Below are positions 18,838-27,230 of a DNA stretch of 64,000 nucleotides, one piece after another; the stretch's first letter is position 1, and each line of letters opens with the position of its first letter. Where the stretch lies: positions 1-64,000 of the forward strand of contig JAMCWJ010000052.1 in the NCBI GenBank assembly GCA_023475105.1, in the 5' to 3' direction. Position numbers and translations under genes: made by a program. The notes below the pieces were generated by a model. It did no database searches. It worked only from the letters and a program-made list of their open reading frames with translations, and was not told the DNA's origin. This DNA is from Nitrospirota bacterium (GTDB lineage Bacteria > Nitrospirota > Thermodesulfovibrionia > Thermodesulfovibrionales > UBA9159).

Positions 18838-19883
18838 TGCGGGCACGCTCTGCAGGAAAAGGGGCATTTCTCAGGCGCCTGAGACTGACTTCGTGGATGC
18901 CGGCGGTCCTGCTCATCGTCGCACTTTTTCCGCTGCTGCCTTCGGCAGTTCAATCATCCCCTTTGTCCGCCAAGATTAAGGTGCTCATCCTCGAGGAAAA
19001 CTACAGGATGCCGGGTAATGATGAGAAGCTTGTGCTGCTCGGGAATACCGAGGGAGAATTCCTTATGAACGGAGCACGCTACAGCGGCACCATCGAGGTC
19101 TGGAAGGGTGAAAAAGGGCTCTACATCATCAATGAGCTTCCCCTCGAGGAGTACGTCGCGGATGTCGTTGCATCCGAGGTCGGCATGAACTGGGACCTCG
19201 AAGCGCTAAAGGTTCAGGCGGTCATTGCACGCACCTATGCGGTATACAGAAAAAACGCGGCCTCCAATTCGAGGTTTCACCTCACCTCGTCCGTTCTGCA
19301 CCAGGTATACAAAGGGAACAATACTCAGGTGCAAATCGCCTATGCGGTCAGGGAGACAGCCGGAGAGATACTCACCTATGAAGGGAAGCCGATAGAGGCC
19401 TTCTATCATTCGACCTGCGGCGGCAAGACGGAAAACCCGGAAGAGGTCTTCGGAAAGAGCTATCCCTATCTCAAATCTGTGGAATCCAACTGCGAGCTGT
19501 CACCTTACTGGTTGTGGGAAAGAAAGATACCGAAGGAAGAGATTGAGAAGGCGTTGGGTCTCAAGGGGCTCAAAGAAATGAGGATACTCTCCCACACCTC
19601 GACCGGAAGGGCAAAGGAGCTTGCCGTAGAGGCTGCATCCGGCAAATCGGTTGTGAAGGCAACAGAACTGAGGAAGCTTCTCGGCTGGTCCAGGCTTCCG
19701 AGTACCAACTTTACGATGAAAGAAGAAGCGGATGCAGTGACTTTTACCGGGAAAGGGTACGGACACGGCGTGGGCCTTTGTCAGTGGAGCGCTCTTCAGA
19801 TGGCGCGCGAAGGCAAGAATTACAGAGAGATACTTTCTTTTTTCTATCCGGGGACAGTGATACGCGTCTATGAAGGCAACTGA
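18837..19883 (+). CDS. SpoIID/LytB domain protein
   Basis: Exported protein of the SpoIID/LytB (amidase enhancer) family, which acts on peptidoglycan glycan strands. From the GTG at 18837 (overlapping the DUF2905 stop) it has a basic n-region and signal segment (AVLLIVALFPLLPSAVQSS). The SpoIID domain follows, with YIINELPLEEYVADVVASEVG, ALKVQAVIARTYAVYR, FYHSTCGGKTENPEEVFG and GYGHGVGLCQWSALQMA. The track ORF starts far upstream in frame through queH and DUF2905, which is an artefact. It overlaps queA by 14 nt. Confidence 0.93.
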   Translation: MRARSAGKGAFLRRLRLTSWMPAVLLIVALFPLLPSAVQSSPLSAKIKVLILEENYRMPGNDEKLVLLGNTEGEFLMNGARYSGTIEVWKGEKGLYIINELPLEEYVADVVASEVGMNWDLEALKVQAVIARTYAVYRKNAASNSRFHLTSSVLHQVYKGNNTQVQIAYAVRETAGEILTYEGKPIEAFYHSTCGGKTENPEEVFGKSYPYLKSVESNCELSPYWLWERKIPKEEIEKALGLKGLKEMRILSHTSTGRAKELAVEAASGKSVVKATELRKLLGWSRLPSTNFTMKEEADAVTFTGKGYGHGVGLCQWSALQMAREGKNYREILSFFYPGTVIRVYEGN

Positions 19884-20928
19884 TTTCGCCTTTGACCTCC
19901 CCGAATCCCTCATAGCCCTCCGGCCGTCGGAGCCGAGGGACGCCTGCAGGCTTCTCGTCCTTCACAGGGACGGCTCCATGGAACACCGCATATTCAGAGA
20001 CCTGCCTGAGTATCTCGGCGAAGGCGACCTGCTGCTCCTGAACAACACAAGAGTCTTTCCTGCGAGGCTGACCGCGACGAAAAAGACCGGAGGGAAGCTC
20101 GCGCTGCTTCTTGTCAGGGAGGTCGAACCCTGTGTGTGGGAGGTGCTCTCGAGAGAGCGGTATACGGGAAGCATATCGCTTACAAAGGAACTCTCGGGCG
20201 ACATATGCGGGGGGAAGTTGCTCCGAATCAGGGAAGACGCCGGGGAGCGACACGATTTCCGCGCATCGCTCCGGAAAGCAGGTTCTATGCCGCTGCCTCC
20301 GTATATCAAGAGAAAGCCGGAAGAAAGGGACCGGCAGTGGTATCAGACAGTGTATGCCCGTGCAGAGGGCTCGATCGCGGCCCCCACGGCGGGCCTTCAC
20401 TTCACCGAAAAGCTCCTGTCGGCCCTTGAGGCGAAGGGGGTCCGCATTCGATTTCTCACTCTGCACGTCGGAACAGGGACATTCAAGCCCATCCGGGCCG
20501 CGCATCTGGAGAACCACGCTATGGATGAGGAGTATTTCGAGTTCGACCGGACCGTCCTCGAAACGATCAGGGAGGTGAAAGAGTCGGGCAAGAGGATACT
20601 CTCCGTCGGAACGACGACGACCAGGGCGATTGAAGGATTTCTCAGCGGGCATTTCAGAAAGATCGAGGCGGAGAACCGGGGAAACGGGGAGTGCGGCATC
20701 GCCGCCCGCCGGGAAAAAATACGCGGCTCCACGAACATCTTTATTTATCCGGGATATTCCTTCACGTCCGTCGATTCCCTTATCACTAACTTCCACCTTC
20801 CTCAGTCGACCCCCTTAATGCTCGCTTCGGCATTTGCAGGGGTCGAAAAGCTTCTCGACGCCTATAAAAGAGCAGTCTCAATGGAATATAGATTTTTCTC
20901 TTACGGAGATGCTATGCTTATTTTGTGA
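19870..20928 (+). CDS. queA: S-adenosylmethionine:tRNA ribosyltransferase-isomerase
   Basis: QueA transfers and isomerises the ribosyl group of SAM onto preQ1-tRNA, giving epoxyqueuosine. The 352-aa protein begins MKATDFAFDLPESLIALRP and has LLLLNNTRVFPARL, GSIAAPTAGLHFTEKLL, LHVGTGTFKPI and FITNFHLPQSTPLMLASAFAG-type segments. With queH just upstream, the last two queuosine steps share one gene run. Its TGA overlaps the next GTG. Confidence 0.97.
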   Translation: MKATDFAFDLPESLIALRPSEPRDACRLLVLHRDGSMEHRIFRDLPEYLGEGDLLLLNNTRVFPARLTATKKTGGKLALLLVREVEPCVWEVLSRERYTGSISLTKELSGDICGGKLLRIREDAGERHDFRASLRKAGSMPLPPYIKRKPEERDRQWYQTVYARAEGSIAAPTAGLHFTEKLLSALEAKGVRIRFLTLHVGTGTFKPIRAAHLENHAMDEEYFEFDRTVLETIREVKESGKRILSVGTTTTRAIEGFLSGHFRKIEAENRGNGECGIAARREKIRGSTNIFIYPGYSFTSVDSLITNFHLPQSTPLMLASAFAGVEKLLDAYKRAVSMEYRFFSYGDAMLIL

Positions 20929-21644
20929 GGGCTAAATTATTGAAACATAGTCTTTTTCGTTCAGGAAGGGTGGTACTCTGGGTAGTCGTCATCGGAGCTG
21001 CGACAGGAGGGTTTGTCCTCGGCTACGTGGTCGGAAAAAACTTTTTTCCCTCTCCTCCTCAGTCTATGACAGGACCGCTGCCGAATGAAACGCAATCTGC
21101 GGCGGCGATCCCCGGGCCTACGGCTGCTCCCGGGGTGGGAACGGCGCCCGCGCTTCTTCCGGATCGGAATTCCCCGGCAGGCAAAACAGCGCAGGGTGCG
21201 TCTTCCGTGCCTTTCGAGCTTCCCCCTGTGAAACGGGAAACGGGAGGGGAAGGAACAGCCGGCTCTTCGAAGGTTCCCGGAGGCAAGGACAAGACCCTCA
21301 CTGGTGCGGCCGCAACGGAGAACGATGGGGCCGCATTGGGCCAGTCTCCCGCACAGGGAAAAGTGGAACAGGCATCGTCCGAACCGGCAGGGGCCTCCCG
21401 TCGAGAAAACGGCTACTCTGTGCAGGCAGGCGCATTCAGGAACCGGAAAGACGCGGAGAAACTTAAACATAAACTTGAAGTCAAGGGGTATAAGGTTAGT
21501 GTAAAGAAAGAAGCAAATACGAAGGGCGTTGTGCTTTACAAGGTTAGAACAGGCGAATTTCGACAGAAAAAGGAGGCGTCGGTCTTTGCCCTCAGACTGA
21601 AGAAGGCTTACGGACTCAACGCCTTTGCGACCCCAAGGGACTAG
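20925..21644 (+). CDS. SPOR domain-containing membrane protein
   Basis: A 239-aa single-pass protein. An N-terminal transmembrane helix (VVLWVVVIGAATGGFVLGYVVG) is followed by a low-complexity Pro/Ala/Gly-rich linker of about 120 residues. The C-terminal SPOR domain starts at NGYSVQAGAFRNRKDAEKL and ends near YGLNAFATPRD. SPOR domains bind denuded glycan strands at division septa, so a periplasmic envelope or division role is likely; the exact partner is unknown. The GTG start overlaps the queA stop. Confidence 0.9.
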   Translation: MRAKLLKHSLFRSGRVVLWVVVIGAATGGFVLGYVVGKNFFPSPPQSMTGPLPNETQSAAAIPGPTAAPGVGTAPALLPDRNSPAGKTAQGASSVPFELPPVKRETGGEGTAGSSKVPGGKDKTLTGAAATENDGAALGQSPAQGKVEQASSEPAGASRRENGYSVQAGAFRNRKDAEKLKHKLEVKGYKVSVKKEANTKGVVLYKVRTGEFRQKKEASVFALRLKKAYGLNAFATPRD

Positions 21645-21655
21645 AAGGAGAAAAT

Positions 21656-22636
21656 ACGGCTACGACCCAGATAGATCTCGATCCTGAAAAGGAACTCTCC
21701 CTTCTCCATGGCAGTCTCACCAAGAATCTCAAAGTCATCGAGGAATTCCTCGGGGTGACGATAAGCGCCCGAGGCAACAAGATTTTCATTCAGGGCGACC
21801 CCCAGGCCGCCCGAAAGGCCGAGGGCCTCATCAATGAACTGCGCTCGCTGAGCGAAGAGGGGTATGGATTAAACCCGGAAGACATTCGTTTCGCCGTGAG
21901 GGCTGCGTCCACCGGCGAAGAGGTGTCGCTCAAGGAGCTCCTCATGAACCACATCCCGGTCTCTTCGAAAAAGAGATTCATTATCCCCAAGACGGAAGTA
22001 CAGCGGCAGTACATAGAGGCGATAAAGACCCACGACATCGTGATAGGCATCGGGCCCGCCGGTACCGGAAAAACCTACCTGGCGATGGCGATGGCGATCA
22101 ACGCCTTCCTCAAGAAGGAAGTGAGCAGGATCGTTCTTGCGAGACCTGCCGTCGAGGCGGGCGAGAAACTCGGCTTTCTTCCCGGCGATATGTACGAAAA
22201 GGTAAATCCCTATCTCAGGCCGCTGTACGATGCCCTTTTCGACATGATGGACCCGGAGAAGGTGGCCAAACTCACCGAGCGCGGAATTATCGAGATCGCT
22301 CCCCTTGCATTCATGAGGGGCAGGACCCTCAATGATTCTTTTATCATCCTCGACGAGGCGCAGAACACCACCTCGGAACAGATGAAGATGTACCTTACGA
22401 GACTCGGCTTCAGTTCGAAAACAGTGATTACCGGAGACACGACCCAGATCGATCTTCCCGCGGGGAAAACGTCGGGACTTGTCGAAATTGAGCGGATATT
22501 GGAGGGGATTCAGGGAATCAGGTTCATCTACTTCTCTGAGCGTGACGTCGTACGCCACAAACTCGTCCAGGAAATAGTGAAGGCATATGAAAGGCACGAA
22601 AAACGGAGTACAGATGCTCCAAAAACTGCAGACTGA
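21656..22636 (+). CDS. phoH: PhoH family ATPase (probable ACG start)
   Basis: PhoH-like P-loop ATPase, often linked to RNA metabolism and found beside ybeY. Walker A is IGPAGTGKTYLAMAMAI, with Walker B FIILDEAQNTT and sensor VITGDTTQIDLP. The ORF track starts at a GTG at 21755, but coding clearly continues upstream in frame: KELSLLHGSLTKNLKVIEEF matches the N-terminal KH-like part of the family. The only codon correctly spaced from AAGGAG (21645-21650) is ACG at 21656; no in-frame ATG, GTG or TTG exists before 21755. Either ACG initiates or the sequence has a T-to-C change. Confidence 0.9.
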   Translation, partial: TATTQIDLDPEKELSLLHGSLTKNLKVIEEFLGVTISARGNKIFIQGDPQAARKAEGLINELRSLSEEGYGLNPEDIRFAVRAASTGEEVSLKELLMNHIPVSSKKRFIIPKTEVQRQYIEAIKTHDIVIGIGPAGTGKTYLAMAMAINAFLKKEVSRIVLARPAVEAGEKLGFLPGDMYEKVNPYLRPLYDALFDMMDPEKVAKLTERGIIEIAPLAFMRGRTLNDSFIILDEAQNTTSEQMKMYLTRLGFSSKTVITGDTTQIDLPAGKTSGLVEIERILEGIQGIRFIYFSERDVVRHKLVQEIVKAYERHEKRSTDAPKTAD

Positions 22637-24185
22637 AATAACGGCGGCACGAAAGTACGGTCTCCTGCTCGTGCTCTCGCTGCTTACCGCCGTTCTCATT
22701 CAGGGCAGAATGACCACCGAGTCCCTTATCGGCGGGTTCCTCGTGGCATGCCTCCTCCTTTCGATCCTTTACAGGGACATCCAGCGGTACAAGCCTCAGT
22801 ACATGAAGAAATACAGCATGCTGGTGCTGCTCGGCCTCATGATCGTCACCACTGTCATCCTGGGCAGGTTTTCCCATTTTGTGCTGCTGAACCTATCGAA
22901 GGGGTTCGGCTCCCTCTCAGTGGAGGGTTCAGTGTACGGTATGCCGATCGCAGCCGGCGCGATGCTCGTGACCCTGCTCTTTGACTTTCATACCGCCATT
23001 TTCTTTTCCTTCATCGTCAGCCTTTTTTCAGGGCTCTGGCTGAACGACGCCGTGTACCCCGTGTACGCGTTCGTAGGCAGCCTGACCGCGGCCTTCAGCG
23101 TCATGCGCTGCAAAAAGCGCTCTGCTCTTCTCCGGGGAGGAGTTTTTACAGGGGCGGCAAATATCATGACCGCGATAATCCTGCTGCTCTTTCAAGGGCA
23201 GCTGTTTACCGAAAAAGCCGTTTCGACGATACTCTTTGCGACTTCCTCGGGTATCAGCGTTACCGCCGTGGTATCGCTGTTCCTGCCTGTTCTCGAGTAT
23301 GCCTTCACCCTTACGACGGATATCAGCCTCCTCGAACTGCTCGATCTCAATCAACCGCTCATGAAGAACCTCATGATCAACGCCCCCGGCACCTACCATC
23401 ACAGCGTCATCGTCGGAAGTCTTGTGGAGTCTGCCGCCGAGGCGGTGGGGGTGAATCCGCTCCTTGCAAGGGTGAGTGCGTACTACCACGACATCGGCAA
23501 AGTAAAGATGCCCGAGTACTTTGTTGAGAATTACTCGGGCACGGTGAGCAAACACGAAAGGCTTACTCCCCACATGAGCTCAATGATCATCACCTCGCAC
23601 GTAAAGGAGGGAGTCGAACTCCTCCGCCACGAGAAGCTGCCCCAGGCTATCATCGACATTGTTCAGCAGCATCACGGTACGAGTCTGATGACGTATTTCT
23701 TTCAAAAGGCGAAAGACCAGGAGATCGCAAACCAGCCTGCGGAGGAGGAGTATAAGTATCCGGGACCGAAGCCGCAGACCCGTGTGGCGGCCCTCGTGAT
23801 GATGGCCGATGCGGTAGAGGCCTCATCCCGGGTTCTGACAGACCCGACGCCGGCCCGGATTACGGCCCTTGTCGACAGGATTATCAACCACATTTTCCTT
23901 GAGGGGCAGCTGGATGAATGCGAACTGACCCTGAAGGACATATCCGAGATAAAAAAGCATTTTTCTTACATACTCACGGGCATTCTTCACAAAAGGGTGG
24001 ATTACCCGGGATTCGATTTCAGCGAAAAGGGAAGGAAGGAGAACGAAAAAGGGGGCATAGGGGGAGCGTTAAGTACCCCAGGCACGGATGAAGGTCCTCA
24101 TAAGGAATCGGCAAAGGCTCATAAAGACGGATCTCAGACGAATAAGAAGGGACTCCCTGAGGCTTCTTACGTCATTCGGTCTTAA
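22614..24185 (+). CDS. 7TM receptor-type HD hydrolase, short PgpH-like
   Basis: Membrane HD-domain phosphohydrolase related to PgpH, a c-di-AMP phosphodiesterase, encoded between phoH and ybeY as usual. Seven or so hydrophobic helices occupy roughly residues 10-220. The cytoplasmic HD domain follows, with NAPGTYHHSVIVGSLVE, SAYYHDIGKVKMPEYFVENY and QQHHGTSLM. The large N-terminal extracytoplasmic 7TMR-HDED domain of full PgpH is absent, giving about 523 aa instead of 700 or more. The ATG at 22614 has GGAG 5 nt upstream; the track's ATG at 22587 adds nine residues. The 3' end overlaps ybeY by 98 nt. Confidence 0.85.
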   Translation: MLQKLQTEITAARKYGLLLVLSLLTAVLIQGRMTTESLIGGFLVACLLLSILYRDIQRYKPQYMKKYSMLVLLGLMIVTTVILGRFSHFVLLNLSKGFGSLSVEGSVYGMPIAAGAMLVTLLFDFHTAIFFSFIVSLFSGLWLNDAVYPVYAFVGSLTAAFSVMRCKKRSALLRGGVFTGAANIMTAIILLLFQGQLFTEKAVSTILFATSSGISVTAVVSLFLPVLEYAFTLTTDISLLELLDLNQPLMKNLMINAPGTYHHSVIVGSLVESAAEAVGVNPLLARVSAYYHDIGKVKMPEYFVENYSGTVSKHERLTPHMSSMIITSHVKEGVELLRHEKLPQAIIDIVQQHHGTSLMTYFFQKAKDQEIANQPAEEEYKYPGPKPQTRVAALVMMADAVEASSRVLTDPTPARITALVDRIINHIFLEGQLDECELTLKDISEIKKHFSYILTGILHKRVDYPGFDFSEKGRKENEKGGIGGALSTPGTDEGPHKESAKAHKDGSQTNKKGLPEASYVIRS

Positions 24186-24537
24186 CAAGACAGAGCTCAG
24201 CATCCTCCTCGTAAACGACGCCCGGATGAGGGATCTGAACCGCGTCCACCGGGGGATAGATAAGACCACCGACGTACTCTCGTTCCCGATGTACGGGAGC
24301 ATCAGGGAGGCGGCCGCGGAACGGGAGATTCTTCTCGGCGATATCGTGATCAACCTCCACGCAGCTAAGAGACAGGCATCGGAATACGCGACCTCCTTCT
24401 CCGATGAGATAAGACGCCTTCTTATCCACGGGTTCCTGCACCTCCTTGGCCATGACCATGAAAAAACCAGGTACGGGGGAACGAAGATGCGCAAAGAGGA
24501 ACGGAGACTGCGTGATGCCCTTGAAGCGCTGGACTAA
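24088..24537 (+). CDS. ybeY: Endoribonuclease YbeY
   Basis: Single-strand RNase involved in 16S rRNA 3' processing and ribosome quality control. The 149-aa protein has the zinc-binding signature HGFLHLLGHDHE, preceded by TTDVLSFPMYG and GDIVINL, all typical. It begins 98 nt before the stop of the preceding HD protein in another frame, a long overlap. The order phoH-pgpH-ybeY-dgkA matches that of many bacteria. Confidence 0.95.
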   Translation: MKVLIRNRQRLIKTDLRRIRRDSLRLLTSFGLNKTELSILLVNDARMRDLNRVHRGIDKTTDVLSFPMYGSIREAAAEREILLGDIVINLHAAKRQASEYATSFSDEIRRLLIHGFLHLLGHDHEKTRYGGTKMRKEERRLRDALEALD

Positions 24538-25213
24538 AAGCGCCAACTTTGCCATAGAAGGCATCCTGCACGGGACGAAAACGCAGCGGCATCTCAGGTA
24601 CCATCTCTACGCGGCGGCATTCATCCTGATCCTGAGCTATGTGCTCGGGATATCGCGAAACGACTTTCTCATCATCTCCCTTACAGTGATCGTCGTTTTG
24701 GTCACCGAGCTCCTCAACACGGCGATAGAGACGGTCGTAGACCTCGTCTCACCCGAGGAGAGTCTGAAGGCGAAGATTGCGAAGGACGTCGCCGCGGGCG
24801 CGGTGCTCACCACGGCTTTCGGCGCGGCCGTAATAGGTTATATCGTCCTGTTGCCCCATATCCGTAAAGGCCTCGAGACAGGGTTCAGCGTCGCCAGGCA
24901 TTCCGGGGAAGAAATTTCGGTCATGGCCGTTGTCCTCGTGCTGATTCTCGTCGTGATCACAAAGGCATATTGCGGCAAGGGGACCCCCCTCAGGGGCGGC
25001 ATGCCGAGCGGACATTCCGCCCTCGCGTTCTCGATATGGGTAGTCGTCGTCTTCACCTCGGGCAGCTTTGTCGCATCGGCCCTCTGTTTCGTGCTTGCCG
25101 CCGCAATCGCTGCAAGCCGGGTCACTTCGAAGATCCATACCGTGGGCGAAGTGCTCCTCGGGGGCGTCATGGGAGCCCTTCTTACCTTCGTGCTGTTCGA
25201 GATATTCCTTTAG
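24515..25213 (+). CDS. Diacylglycerol/undecaprenol kinase fused to PAP2 phosphatase
   Basis: Membrane fusion protein. The N-terminal half is DgkA-like (FAIEGILHGTKTQRHLRYHLYAA, then VVLVTELLNTAIETVVDLVSPE, the conserved kinase motif). The C-terminal half is a type 2 phosphatidic acid phosphatase-like domain with KGTPLRGGMPSGHSALAFS and a later SRVTSKIHTVGEVLLGG. It could both phosphorylate and dephosphorylate a lipid carrier such as undecaprenol; substrate use is inferred. The ATG at 24515 has GGAG 7 nt upstream; the track's longer start lies within ybeY. Confidence 0.9.
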   Translation: MPLKRWTKSANFAIEGILHGTKTQRHLRYHLYAAAFILILSYVLGISRNDFLIISLTVIVVLVTELLNTAIETVVDLVSPEESLKAKIAKDVAAGAVLTTAFGAAVIGYIVLLPHIRKGLETGFSVARHSGEEISVMAVVLVLILVVITKAYCGKGTPLRGGMPSGHSALAFSIWVVVVFTSGSFVASALCFVLAAAIAASRVTSKIHTVGEVLLGGVMGALLTFVLFEIFL

Positions 25214-25318
25214 CGCGATGCCGGCTCCCTTTGCGATGTCCAACCGGATTCGGCGAGTAATAAAAGTGGCGCTCGAACGGCAGGGGGCACGGGACGGTAA
25301 GAGAGCTTCGCGATCCTT

Positions 25319-27184
25319 TCATCCCCGCTCGGCGTCTCCTCCTTCCCGCTCCGGCCCCGGCCTTTGAAGATCGTAGAGTCGGCGGTACCTGGCACTTCCG
25401 GCCAAAAGCTGCTCATGAGTTCCCTGCTCCACTATCCGTCCTTCTTCGATCATCAGAATGAGATCCGCCTTCACGATCGTAGAAAACCGGTGAGCTATGG
25501 TGAAAGTCGTCTTTCCTTCCATGAGGCGCTCCAGCGTCTCGTTCAGTTTCGTTTCCGTTGCGGCGTCCAATCCGATGACCGGCTCATCGAAAATAAAGAT
25601 CGGCGCGTTCTTCAGAATTGCCCGGGCCAATGCTATTCGTTGTCTCTCCCCGCCGGAAAGATTCGCCCCGCCTTCCCGGAGGGATGTATCGTACTCATCG
25701 GGAAGCCTCACAATGAAATCATGGGCCTGCGCCGCCTTCGCAGCATCCACTGTTTCTTCAACGCTCGCGTCAGGTTTGCCGTACGTGATGTTTTCACGGA
25801 TCGTTCTCCGAAACAGCAGCGGTTCCTGAAGTACTGCACTAATCTGTTCGCGCAGGGATTTTAGCGTAAATCGGCGAATATCCTGCCCATCGATCAGAAT
25901 CCTGCCTTCCCAGGGGTCATAAAATCTGAGAAGCAGGTTCACGACTGTGGTTTTCCCGGTGCCGCTCGACCCGATCAGGGCCACCCGCTCTCCCGGACTT
26001 GCCCTAAAAGAAAGCTCCTGCAGAACGGGCGCGCCGTGACTATACCCGAATGTTACCTTTTCAAAAACGACATCGCCCCTGAAAGGTGGCGCCTCTCTGG
26101 CGTCAGGGGCATCCGCCACTTTGATTTTGGTCTCCAGTATTTCTGCGACCCTTTCTCCGCACACGAGCGAACCGCCGAGGTCTATGATCAGTTCCGAAAG
26201 CCCTCCCACCGGCCTGTAGAGGTCCCTGAGATAGGAAATGAACACGATGAGATCCCCGGGGGTGATAAAGCCCGCGAGGACCCGTCTGGCCCCGAAATAT
26301 ACCACTATCGCCGTACCGGCTGCAATGATCACTTCAACCGTCCGTCCGAAGCCCTTGCTGACCCTCACTCTTTCTATGGCCGCATTCAGACTCTCCTCGC
26401 TTTGCTCGGCAAAGCGTTTTTTCTCTTGCTCTTCGCCGGCAAATGCCTGCACAACGTCCTGCGAAGTCACGGTCTCCTGAACGAGAGAGGCGACCTCGCT
26501 CTCCTTGGCCCTCCGCCTCCTAGTAAGTTCTGCGACCCTAACCGAAAAAAAGAGCGATATGACATACAGGGGCGGCGCGACTGCCAGGGCCCAGAGCGTG
26601 AGGTGCCAATCCATCAACAACAGGGTGACACCGATGCCGACAAAAGTGAAAACATAGTTTACGAGGGTCTGAATATACTGAGTCAGCAGCAGCTTCAGGG
26701 AATCGATATCCGAGGTGAGCCGAACAACGAGATCTGCCGATCTTTCCGTCCTGTGTTCAAGCATTTGGAGATGTCCGAAGACCTGCTGCCTGATATCGTT
26801 CACTGATCTTTCGCCGGCGCCCGCCATGAAATACTTACGGACGAAGGTACAGAGACTTTCGAGAAAGAATATCGCGACGATGCCCGCACACAGAACAGCC
26901 AGGAGAATCAGCTTGTCGTCACTCGCCAGGGCGGTGAGAAACAAGAACCGCCGCGGCATGGGTTTATTCAGAAGGATGTAGTCGAAGATGATTTTCAGAG
27001 GCCACGGCTTGAGCAGATTCATTATCATAGCGGCGAAAAGGGCGAGGTATGCCAGGGCGAACCGTTTCCAATACCTTCTCACATGGGGGACAAAGGTCCT
27101 GTATACTCTGTTTACTTCCCTCAATTCACTGCCGCCAAGGAAATGAGATAGCTTTTCCACCATTACATGCTTTCGCTGCATCAT
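25319..27184 (-). CDS. ABC exporter, fused permease and ATPase (MsbA-like)
   Basis: A 621-aa half-transporter with an N-terminal six-helix exporter domain (YLALFAAMIMNLLKPWPLKIIFDYIL and later helices) and a C-terminal nucleotide-binding domain. The latter has Walker A GSSGTGKTTVV, Q-loop VLQEPLLFRRTIREN, signature LSGGERQRIALARAI, Walker B IFIFDEP and switch AHRFSTIVKAD. It resembles MsbA and multidrug exporters; the substrate cannot be told from sequence. Gene order places the PHP-APH fusion gene 46 nt upstream on the same strand, so the two may be cotranscribed. Confidence 0.93.
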   Translation of the reverse strand: MMQRKHVMVEKLSHFLGGSELREVNRVYRTFVPHVRRYWKRFALAYLALFAAMIMNLLKPWPLKIIFDYILLNKPMPRRFLFLTALASDDKLILLAVLCAGIVAIFFLESLCTFVRKYFMAGAGERSVNDIRQQVFGHLQMLEHRTERSADLVVRLTSDIDSLKLLLTQYIQTLVNYVFTFVGIGVTLLLMDWHLTLWALAVAPPLYVISLFFSVRVAELTRRRRAKESEVASLVQETVTSQDVVQAFAGEEQEKKRFAEQSEESLNAAIERVRVSKGFGRTVEVIIAAGTAIVVYFGARRVLAGFITPGDLIVFISYLRDLYRPVGGLSELIIDLGGSLVCGERVAEILETKIKVADAPDAREAPPFRGDVVFEKVTFGYSHGAPVLQELSFRASPGERVALIGSSGTGKTTVVNLLLRFYDPWEGRILIDGQDIRRFTLKSLREQISAVLQEPLLFRRTIRENITYGKPDASVEETVDAAKAAQAHDFIVRLPDEYDTSLREGGANLSGGERQRIALARAILKNAPIFIFDEPVIGLDAATETKLNETLERLMEGKTTFTIAHRFSTIVKADLILMIEEGRIVEQGTHEQLLAGSARYRRLYDLQRPGPEREGGDAERG

Positions 27185-27230
27185 ACGACATCGGCACTTC
27201 TGATTAAGGGTCTCCTTTTCTCCTTATTCT

